Shown piece after piece: positions 24,114 through 31,137 of a stretch of DNA of 43,399 nt. Both the position numbers and the translations under genes were made by a program. Each line of letters starts with the position of its first letter. Positions within the stretch are counted from its first letter, which is position 1. The DNA comes from JBGSOV01 sp964558715. GTDB taxonomy: Bacteria; Patescibacteriota; Gracilibacteria; CAIRYL01; GCA-016699755. The notes beneath the pieces are model-generated. The model had not been told where the DNA came from. It saw only the letters and a program-made list of their open reading frames with translations, and ran no database searches. Location of the stretch: NCBI GenBank assembly GCA_964558715.1, contig CAZLFD010000006.1, positions 1 through 43,399 on the forward strand, in the 5' to 3' direction.

Positions 24114-25556
24114 ATGCATGTTTCATTGAATGCTCTGTTAAAGGCTATGCAGGAAAGTAAAATGCGCTTTGATGAGAAGCGGGTGAAGGAAGCTTTTGCA
24201 TTGACAAAAAGAATGCACCAAGGGCAAAAACGTCTTACCGGAGAGGCCTATTATAAGCATCCACTTGCGGTTGCCATCATGCTTGCCCAGTGGGGTGCCG
24301 ACCAGGACACTGTCATCGTAGCGCTTTTGCATGATGTGGTAGAAGACACAGAACAGTCCATCGGTGAAGTGGAAGAAAAATTTGGGACAGATATCAGCAA
24401 TCTGGTATTCGGTGTTACTAAAATATCGAAAGGCGCATTACGCGACAAAGACCTAGACCGCTCGATCGAGTCGCTCAGGCGGTGGTTTGAGATCATGCAA
24501 AGCGATGTGCGAGTAGCGATCATCAAGCTCTTCGATCGCTGGCACAATATGCAGACACTCTATGCCCATCACGATAAGAAAAAACAAAAGGAAATCGCTC
24601 AAGAGACTCTAGACATCTATGCTCGCATCGCTAAAAAACTTTCGATGTATGAGCTGGCTATCGAGCTTGAGAATCTGGCCCTGCCCTACATCAGTCCACG
24701 CCAGCACAAAGAGCTGCGTCACATACAACGTCACCACACATTGCAAGGTGAACGCATAGCGAACCACGTCAGGCGACAGTTGATTGCGTATGACTATCGA
24801 AACAAGATCGAATCACTGGATTTCACCGAAGTCTCACTCGGCACTTTGTACAGCGACCAAATTCATAAAAAAGACAATCTGCGTGGGAATCTCCCATTTG
24901 CGTATACGATCATAACCCCGACCATAGAGGACTGCTACTACATACTCTTTCTCGTCCATAACATCTGGAAAGTAAAAGAAGAGAGTGTATGCGACTATAT
25001 TAGCACGCCTAGCGCGACCAGGTACCAGGGCCTACATACTACGGTCTTGTTTGGCGAGGGCATCGATATTCAGTTTAAGATCCGCACGCAGGAAATGCAG
25101 AACTATTATCTGAAAGGCATCACGCGCTTCTGCTTCACCCATCGCGGCATAGAGAAGAATTTTCCTTGGATCAGGAATCTTTCGTATGTCACTAAGATCG
25201 ATAAAGGTCATAGCAACCGCTTTTTCGAGAAACTTAAAAGTGATGTACTCGGTGAGTATATCTTCGTCTACACAATCATGGACGAACCCTTCCTCCTGCC
25301 CAAAAGGGCAACCATGCTCGATGCCGCCTTTTACATTTATGGTGAGCATGCTTTCCACCTGAAGAAAGCATTCATAAACGGCGAGGAAGTCAAACCTAAC
25401 AGGCGTCTTTCGGCGAAAGCGATCGTACATTTTGAATTCCAAAAAAAACTAGCGCAAACCAATGAGTGGCCGGAGTCTGTGGTTACTGCTCTCGGGGTAT
25501 CGATGCTCATGAAAAAAACAGGGGTCAAAAAAAGGTGCGCCAAGAAAAAGGGGTGA
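24114..25556 (+). CDS. short Rel protein: (p)ppGpp hydrolase with degenerate synthetase
   Basis: A 480-residue RelA/SpoT homologue. The HD domain is complete: R40, H49 in YYKHPLAVA, H73-D74 and E77-D78 in LLHDVVEDT, and D141/N145 in FDRWHNMQTL. The synthetase domain can be traced (about 180-335) but is degenerate: no GR-x-K-x-I-x-S-I-Y stretch, RFKD replaced by SVCDYI, the D in YD-x-x-A-x-R lost (LPFAYTIIT), and the catalytic E of EVQIRT replaced (IQFKIRT). A TGS-like segment follows (about 375-450) and the ACT/zinc region is absent. It should hydrolyse but not make (p)ppGpp. The C-terminus is Lys/Arg-rich. Confidence 0.9.
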   Translation: MHVSLNALLKAMQESKMRFDEKRVKEAFALTKRMHQGQKRLTGEAYYKHPLAVAIMLAQWGADQDTVIVALLHDVVEDTEQSIGEVEEKFGTDISNLVFGVTKISKGALRDKDLDRSIESLRRWFEIMQSDVRVAIIKLFDRWHNMQTLYAHHDKKKQKEIAQETLDIYARIAKKLSMYELAIELENLALPYISPRQHKELRHIQRHHTLQGERIANHVRRQLIAYDYRNKIESLDFTEVSLGTLYSDQIHKKDNLRGNLPFAYTIITPTIEDCYYILFLVHNIWKVKEESVCDYISTPSATRYQGLHTTVLFGEGIDIQFKIRTQEMQNYYLKGITRFCFTHRGIEKNFPWIRNLSYVTKIDKGHSNRFFEKLKSDVLGEYIFVYTIMDEPFLLPKRATMLDAAFYIYGEHAFHLKKAFINGEEVKPNRRLSAKAIVHFEFQKKLAQTNEWPESVVTALGVSMLMKKTGVKKRCAKKKG

Positions 25557-25702
25557 CTTGCACCTTATCACCGCGTTTCGCTATAACATCAGGATTCCTA
25601 GCCAAAAGAGAACCACATTCGCTCCTTTTTGGCTCGGTCTCTGGAGCGATTGATGAGCAATTCATCAATAACATTCCGCGCGACATCCTTTCACGCTAAA
25701 AT

Positions 25703-26212
25703 TTAGTCTCCAAAAATCACTGCATTCTTCATTGCTCCTTCGTAAAGGTTTTTTTTGCTGGGCAGACCCGAACTATCAATATAATCAGTGTTGACAAAAT
25801 CGACCCCGATACCCACCCCGAAGCGCTGGATATCATTCCCGGCATCGGTCGTCTTGTGCGTTTCATTGACAGTGTTTTCAAAATGAGTACTGATTTCATA
25901 ACACAGCCCAGCATTTCCACTGGTCGGATCATCCGAAGCACCATAGGTATAATTGAACGCTCAGCATGGGCCGCCCTCTTCGCATTCGTTGGCGCTTATT
26001 ACCGGGGCAGAACCGCCTGTGTCTTCATCGAAGCATTCGTCCTGGTAGTCGAGCTTTTCGTTGGCAATACCAGAGAGCGCCTTGGTAGAAACGGTCAGGG
26101 TTTGTGGGTTTTCAGGGTTGCCCAAAGGGTGGTGGCAGAAGGTGACCTTTTGATTTCCTGAACAGCCACTAGGTAACACCAGCGCAATAATGCTGACAGT
26201 GGTCAAAGACAC
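25703..26212 (-). pseudogene. CHxP-motif / pilin-like protein interrupted by one in-frame TGA
   Basis: From GTG 26212 an 83-codon frame gives a hydrophobic lead, then VTFCHHPLGNPENPQTLTVS, the secreted CHxP-GNPEN domain. A TGA at 25963-25961 stops it, but the same frame continues for 85 sense codons to TAA at 25703. The second part (FNYTYGASDD, LCYEISTHFEN, DAGNDIQRFGVG) reads like the C-terminal region of CPR type IV pilin-like proteins. Codons upstream of 26212 also look coding (GEITTNIHN), so the true start is uncertain. It could be a nonsense-inactivated gene, a read-through product or a sequence error. Confidence 0.5.
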
Positions 26213-26449
26213 GTGACAGCGATTGTGGATATTTGTTGTTATTTCTCCAGTTTCAATATTTTATTATAGCGAATAATAAGGAAGCAAGGAGATGCACGAT
26301 TCCAGCGATTGCACATCACTCGAAGAAACGGATTAGGGCCGTCTCGATTGCTTTGGAACGTCGTTATGAGGATGTCCTTAGAAAACCAAAAATCGCCCCG
26401 ATTTTGCGAGGGTTGACGCCGCAATCTTGATAATAAACAACATAATCTC

Positions 26450-26504
26450 TACCCTCTCCAACCCCCTATGCCTTCGACAAAGCTCAGGGGGGCAAAGGGA
26501 GAGC
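26450..26504. repeat. nested C-run/G-run palindrome, copy 4
   Basis: CCCTCTCCAACCCCCT on the left and AGGGGGGCAAAGGGAGAG on the right, with an inner GCCTTCGACAAAGCTCAGG unit. It lies in the 300-bp gap (26213-26512) after the M3 peptidase gene, which otherwise holds nothing convincing, and may act as its transcription end. Confidence 0.55.
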
Positions 26505-26512
26505 AATCACAG

Positions 26513-28540
26513 TTACTTCTTTTCCGTAATTCCCAGCTTCTTAAGCAGAGCATCGGGTTTTGGCGGATGACCGACAAAATCGATAAAGAGCTCAAGCCCG
26601 TCTTTTGAAGTACCAGGCGCAAGAATCTTTTCATGATATTGTCTGCCAATTTTTGGATTTAAAATGCCCGCTTTTTTAAATATTTCAAATACTTCGGCCT
26701 CCAAAATCTCGGCCCACAAATAACTGTAGTATCCAGCAGCATAGCCACCACCAAAAATGTGCGAGAAAGAGGCGAACATTTTATATGAAATCGGTTTTGG
26801 TATGATCGAATAAGTGTTTGCGATGTCGTGGCATTTCACTTCTAGCGCATCGACATTTTTTGGTACCGGCTCAGAGTGGAGGAGAAAGTCGAGAAATCCG
26901 AATTCGTTTTGGCGCAGAAGAAACATCCCTTTCAAAAAGGTGCGACTGGCCTGGAGTTTAGTGATCATCGCTTCTGGCAGTGACTTACCGCTTGTGTGGT
27001 GCTTCGCAAAAATATCAAGCCCTTCTTTTTCCCATGTCCAGTTTTCGAGCAGTTGCGATGGCAATTCGACAAAATCCCACTCGGTATGAAAGCCAGAAAG
27101 ATTCACGTAATCCGTTTCATCGAGCATTAAGTGCAGGGCGTGGCCGAATTCATGGAAAATCGTTTCGACATCGCGATGCGTAAGCAAGGCGGGCTTGCTC
27201 TTCGCAAAATTAGCGACGTTGATGGCAATCGGGAGTCGATAACTGCCATCAGTACAAATTCGGCGCGTGCGAAAATCGTTGCACCAGGCGCCACCGCGTT
27301 TCTGCGGCCGCGCAAACGGGTCAAAAATATAGTAGGCGATTTTTTCTTTGCCCGACCACACTTCAAAAGTACGTACATCTGCAGCGTACGATTTTACCTT
27401 TACTTCCTTAAAATGGAGATCGAGCAGTTTTCCGTAGATCGCGAACATGCCCTGTAGCACGTTTTCAAGCAAAAAATAGGGCTTAAGCTGCTTTTCATCG
27501 ATAGCGAATTTTGCCTCGAGCATTTTTTCCGCATAATACGCGGCATCCCAATGTTTGAGCTGTTTGACTCCGGCAAACTCAGTCAGCTCTTTAAATTCTG
27601 CTTTCGCCTTTGGCAGGCTTTTGTCAGAAAACTCCGTCAGCACATCGAGCACCGCTTGCGGCTTTTTGGCCATCCGCTGGGTCAATATATATTCCGCATA
27701 ATTCTTCTTGCCGAGCAGTTTTGCTTTCTCTGCTCGCAGTTGCAGTATTTCAAGCACAACCGAGCGATTATCGAATTTGCCTTTACTCGACACGCGTGCA
27801 TTCGCCAGCCAGAATTTTTTGCGCACAGCTGCATCGGAGCAATACTTCATGATCGCTAAATACGATGGCGGGCTAAGCGTAAAGACAAATCCTTTCTTCT
27901 TGCGTTGTTTTGCTTCTTCTTGCGCCATTGCCATATCTTCCGCGGGCACTTCTGCCAATGCTTTCTTGCTCGCGAAATGATGCGAAAAGCGTTTGCGGTC
28001 GTCGAGTACATTGCTTTGAAACTGTTCACTCAGAGCCCCTAAGCGAGTGTTGATCTTGGCGAGGCGAGACTTCTTTTTTTCGGAAAGATGCACCCCGGCA
28101 AACTCCATATCGTGGATGATCAGTTCCATGCTGCGCTTTTGGGCAGCGGTTGCCTTTTTGCTTTTTGCATAGAGGGATTTTACGCGACGATAAAAATCGG
28201 GATGCATTGATATCTCGTTTGCGTAAGCGATGATCTGTGGCTGAAAATTGGTGATAATCGTGCGCAGTTCATCCGCAGAATCGGTGGAATTGAGGTTGTT
28301 CAAAAAGGTAAAGAGCAAGCCTAGGTCTTCATCTTGATTCAAATATGCCTCGACCGAATTGGTAAAATTGACCTTTGCCTCGGGTACTTTGAGGATGGCG
28401 GTAAAATTGGTCTTTGCTTCCGCCAATAACTCTGGCAACAGTTGGGGATAGAGGGCAATTGCTTGTGGTGAAGCAAGCAGGTAATAGTCTGGCAATTGCG
28501 AATCGCGTAGGGTTTTGAGAATCTGTTCTTTCAGTTGCAT
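26513..28540 (-). CDS. M3 family oligoendopeptidase / oligopeptidase
   Basis: A 675-residue metallopeptidase of the thimet oligopeptidase (M3) family. The zinc motif is in VETIFHEFGHALHLML (HExxH, about residues 463-467), with the downstream glutamate in a FVELPSQLLENW stretch, where E-x-P-S-Q is a family hallmark. The C-terminal Y-rich loop (YAAGYYSYLWAEILEAE) is the usual substrate-binding segment. No signal peptide, so it acts in the cytoplasm on short peptides, probably downstream of ClpC-type proteases. Length matches OpdA/Dcp-type members. It is transcribed away from the secreted repeat-protein gene. Confidence 0.93.
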   Translation of the reverse strand: MQLKEQILKTLRDSQLPDYYLLASPQAIALYPQLLPELLAEAKTNFTAILKVPEAKVNFTNSVEAYLNQDEDLGLLFTFLNNLNSTDSADELRTIITNFQPQIIAYANEISMHPDFYRRVKSLYAKSKKATAAQKRSMELIIHDMEFAGVHLSEKKKSRLAKINTRLGALSEQFQSNVLDDRKRFSHHFASKKALAEVPAEDMAMAQEEAKQRKKKGFVFTLSPPSYLAIMKYCSDAAVRKKFWLANARVSSKGKFDNRSVVLEILQLRAEKAKLLGKKNYAEYILTQRMAKKPQAVLDVLTEFSDKSLPKAKAEFKELTEFAGVKQLKHWDAAYYAEKMLEAKFAIDEKQLKPYFLLENVLQGMFAIYGKLLDLHFKEVKVKSYAADVRTFEVWSGKEKIAYYIFDPFARPQKRGGAWCNDFRTRRICTDGSYRLPIAINVANFAKSKPALLTHRDVETIFHEFGHALHLMLDETDYVNLSGFHTEWDFVELPSQLLENWTWEKEGLDIFAKHHTSGKSLPEAMITKLQASRTFLKGMFLLRQNEFGFLDFLLHSEPVPKNVDALEVKCHDIANTYSIIPKPISYKMFASFSHIFGGGYAAGYYSYLWAEILEAEVFEIFKKAGILNPKIGRQYHEKILAPGTSKDGLELFIDFVGHPPKPDALLKKLGITEKK

Positions 28541-28677
28541 ACAATGAAGAAATCAAATTTTTGGCGGTAGTGTAACGTTTTTAGATGAGAGACGGAAATT
28601 TTTGAAATCTATCAGAACGCAGTTGCGTATCAGAGGGCGGTAAGCAGCTGTACCACTTTTTCTTTTTTGAAAACATC

Positions 28678-29373
28678 ATGAGAACACTCTCATTTGTTAC
28701 TGCCGGGTTGACCGGCTTCGCTATTGCCCTCGTCGCTCTCGCCTATCTACAATCTGCCGGTGCCCAAAGTGCCGCAGAAAATGGGCAAGGGGAACATGGC
28801 TTCGGGCAAAACGTCATGCGTACAGTCGAAAACATCGACAATGGCACTCTTATCACCATGACTTCCGACGACACAGAAGCGATGGAAAAACTCCAAGCCA
28901 AAGAGTTCCGTACTCCACAAAATGACGCCGTCGAGAAAACTATCGAGAATATCGACAACGGCATTCGCATTACTGTTACATCAGATGATGTCGAAGAAGT
29001 CGAACATATTCAGACACACGCTGCCGAAGGCAAAAAAGGCGGCCACGGCATACATGGTCGCGGCCACAAAGGGAATCGAAAGATGCAAAATGTCATTCGC
29101 GAAGTCGAGAGCATCGAAAATGGCGTGGTAATGACACTGACGTCAGATGACGAAGATGTCGTCACCAAACACCAATCGAAAGAATTCCCCGAGCCGCGCG
29201 ATGAAGATGTCGAAAAGGCCGTAAAAATCATCGACAATGGTATTCGTATAAGCATTACTTCAGGTGTTTCTGAAACAATCAAACGCATTCAAAGCATGAA
29301 AGAGTATCCACATGGCGGTCGGCGTGGCCATGGTAGACCTGCCCCCGATACTTCCGAAACCGACGCCCAGTAA
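28678..29373 (+). CDS. secreted protein with four tandem repeats
   Basis: A 231-residue protein with a signal peptide (cleavage near AGAQS, residues 27-31) and four repeats of about 30 residues. The repeat core is V-E-x-I-D/E-N-G followed by a short strand and T-S-D-D, then a helix ending in a Q-containing stretch: ENIDNGTLITMTSDD, ENIDNGIRITVTSDD, ESIENGVVMTLTSDD and KIIDNGIRISITSG. Repeats 1 and 3 are more alike, as are 2 and 4, so a two-repeat unit was probably duplicated. Linkers are rich in Gly/His/Lys (GGHGIHGRGHKGN; HGGRRGHGRP), suggesting metal binding. No family is recognised; it is probably exported. A good terminator follows. Confidence 0.78.
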   Translation: MRTLSFVTAGLTGFAIALVALAYLQSAGAQSAAENGQGEHGFGQNVMRTVENIDNGTLITMTSDDTEAMEKLQAKEFRTPQNDAVEKTIENIDNGIRITVTSDDVEEVEHIQTHAAEGKKGGHGIHGRGHKGNRKMQNVIREVESIENGVVMTLTSDDEDVVTKHQSKEFPEPRDEDVEKAVKIIDNGIRISITSGVSETIKRIQSMKEYPHGGRRGHGRPAPDTSETDAQ

Positions 29374-29391
29374 TTACGCGTATTTTCCATT

Positions 29392-29429
29392 AAAAATCCC
29401 GCTTGCTTAACCCACAAGTGGGATTTTTT
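29392..29429. terminator. bidirectional rho-independent terminator
   Basis: AAAAATCCCGCTTG (29392-29405) pairs with CAAGTGGGATTTTT (29415-29428) with one G-T pair, and A- and T-tracts on both sides let it serve both the repeat-protein gene (plus) and the FMN-binding gene (minus). Confidence 0.85.
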
Positions 29430-29447
29430 GATTCAAGTCCGGATGGT

Positions 29448-30134
29448 CTATTGAACGGCAGCAGCTTCTTCTCGAACTTGTTCGATGGCATCTTGAAAGG
29501 CTTGTGGCGTTAACGAAGAACCATTGACCGAAGCATATGCCTCTACCTCATCGATATTTTTACCGATAACGAGCTCGTCGATAGCGGCGGCAAAATTGAC
29601 TTGGCTTTTGTTGGTACCTTTGTCTCCCGTTTCTGGGGTAATCTCGATATCGGTTACGATGTCATCCTCAATTGTGATGACGACATCCAAAGTGTGCAGC
29701 CCACCAGGACTGTTATAATCAGTGAGAATCGCATATGAACCATCTTCGTATTCGCCAGTTGGTGCTGCAGCTTCTTCAGTTGGTGCTGCGGGAGGCAAGG
29801 GAGGTGATTCTAGCGCGCCTTCAAGCGTTGCATTCGATGAGCCCATTGTCACGAGGGGAGTTGGCATTGTTTCTGGGTTTGGAGTGACTACGTCAGAAAG
29901 TGATTCGCTTGGAGTGGCTGTCGCATCAGGGCTTGGTGTAAGTTCTGTCGACGGACTTTCAGCAGCAGTTTCCTCTGGAGTCTGAGTCGGTGTTTGCGTG
30001 ACCTTTGGCGTTGTCGTAGGAGCGTTGGGGCGCTCTTGCGGTTCTTCGGTGCGATTCGTGGGCCAACTGCAAGCCGAAAAGGTAAGCACAAAAGCACTTA
30101 GCCCAGATACCGCGGAAAAGAATTTCTTTTTCAT
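29448..30134 (-). CDS. FMN-binding-domain-like lipoprotein
   Basis: A 228-residue lipoprotein: basic start, hydrophobic core and a lipobox ending FSAC (Cys at about residue 22), then a Pro/Thr/Glu-rich linker to about residue 125, and a C-terminal domain of the FMN_bind type (YEDGSYAIL, LDVVITIEDDIVTDIEITPETGDK, SQVNFAAAIDELVIGKNID). In NqrC/RnfG-type proteins the flavin is attached to the threonine of SGATxT; here the corresponding stretch reads SVNGSSLTPQAF, so a serine lies at that position. It may carry FMN covalently (needing ApbE, not in the window) or bind it loosely. Divergent from the RnfD/NqrB-like gene, which suggests a shared electron-transfer role outside the membrane. Confidence 0.75.
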   Translation of the reverse strand: MKKKFFSAVSGLSAFVLTFSACSWPTNRTEEPQERPNAPTTTPKVTQTPTQTPEETAAESPSTELTPSPDATATPSESLSDVVTPNPETMPTPLVTMGSSNATLEGALESPPLPPAAPTEEAAAPTGEYEDGSYAILTDYNSPGGLHTLDVVITIEDDIVTDIEITPETGDKGTNKSQVNFAAAIDELVIGKNIDEVEAYASVNGSSLTPQAFQDAIEQVREEAAAVQ

Positions 30135-30141
30135 AAGAAAG

Positions 30142-30158
30142 TGTGAAAAAATATCACA
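30142..30158. promoter_or_regulatory. palindromic operator candidate in the divergent spacer
   Basis: TGTGA-N7-TCACA, two perfect 5-bp arms, lies between the divergent starts at 30134 and 30181. Its position would let one dimeric regulator control both genes. The half-sites resemble CRP/FNR-type sites but the spacer is one base longer. Confidence 0.35.
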
Positions 30159-30180
30159 TAGCAGCTTTCCTGAAATCAAG

Positions 30181-31134
30181 ATGAAATACAATGCAAAATT
30201 TCTGCGCATGCCCCTCCATCAGACGGCGCTCTTTTTGGGCATTATGGCTGTAGCTGCCGTTGGCACGCAGGTGATACAAACCACAAATCTGGATGCTCGA
30301 TTACTCAAAATATTCGTACTTTTTTTGGCGACTGTCGGTGTAGCCACCATCCTTTTTTATGCACTTGTCCAGCTGACCGGTAAGCGAAAAGAATATCTTA
30401 ATACCCTGATTGCGAGCGTGATCCTTTTTTTAATCCTCGCTCCGCCGGTCAACATGGTAGAAGCGGGTTTCGTGCTATTAGCGACAACAATCACAATGCT
30501 GATCAAGTTTTTTGGAACTATCCACGGCAAGCCGTTGGTGAATCCGGTAGCAGGAGGAGCATTCTTCGCGCTTGCCATAGCAGCACTGCTGGTGCCTGAG
30601 TCGTATTTTGCCGCCGATTGGTGGGGTGCATCGTTTTGGCAAATATATGAAATCGGTGAAATTCAAATCCGGCTTTCGTTGATTTTGCTCGCGCTTTGGG
30701 TTGTGCTCGGTCTGGCAAAATGGCGGCGTCAGCGTGCGTTTTTTGCTTTTTTAGCGACGGCGATCACTTGTCAGATCTTTTTTGCCTTTTTAGCAACCGA
30801 TGTCGATAGGCGACTCGATTTTTTGCTCTACTACTTTTTTGATTCCACCATTTATTTCTTTGCGGCGATCATGCTGATCGAGCCGAAGACATCACCTACT
30901 TCTGGCAATCAGCAGCTCGTATATGGAGCATTAGTAGCGGCTCTGTTTGCAGTGCTCCACTCACATAGCATTCTTGGGCTGCCAGACATCCTCTCGTTTT
31001 TCTACTTTTTGCCGATGCTTACGGCACTGATCGTCGGCAACCTGGTGTTCTTTTTCTGGGCGCAATATCAGGCGCTGCAGAAAGCGAAAAGGTCGGAAGC
31101 TGGTGCGAACAATCCCTCTTCCGAATCAGAATAA
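30181..31134 (+). CDS. RnfD/NqrB-like membrane protein
   Basis: A 317-residue multi-pass protein of the RnfD/NqrB family. Family landmarks include KEYLNTLIASVILFLILAPP, GKPLVNPVAGGAFFALA and, near the end, FFAAIMLIEPKTSPTSGNQQ, which matches the F-x-A-x-x-x-x-D/E-P-x-T-S/A-P-T motif. In true RnfD/NqrB a threonine in an extracytoplasmic D-x-x-S-x-A-T loop carries FMN; here the equivalent loop reads ADWWGASFW (residues 145-153), with serine instead. No other rnf or nqr gene is present, so this is not a complete pump. The start at 30181 fits the family; a longer in-frame start at 29998 would run through the divergent gene. MmeI-like gene follows after 3 bp. Confidence 0.82.
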   Translation: MKYNAKFLRMPLHQTALFLGIMAVAAVGTQVIQTTNLDARLLKIFVLFLATVGVATILFYALVQLTGKRKEYLNTLIASVILFLILAPPVNMVEAGFVLLATTITMLIKFFGTIHGKPLVNPVAGGAFFALAIAALLVPESYFAADWWGASFWQIYEIGEIQIRLSLILLALWVVLGLAKWRRQRAFFAFLATAITCQIFFAFLATDVDRRLDFLLYYFFDSTIYFFAAIMLIEPKTSPTSGNQQLVYGALVAALFAVLHSHSILGLPDILSFFYFLPMLTALIVGNLVFFFWAQYQALQKAKRSEAGANNPSSESE

Positions 31135-31137
31135 GAT

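Noticed and set aside
25703..26212. Selenoprotein explanation for the in-frame TGA
   Set aside because: No known selenoprotein family, only a weak hairpin after the TGA, and no sel genes in the window; kept only as an unlikely option.
29998..30180. 61-residue N-terminal extension of the RnfD/NqrB-like protein
   Set aside because: It would read through the start and signal region of the divergent lipoprotein gene, and family members start near the ATG at 30181.
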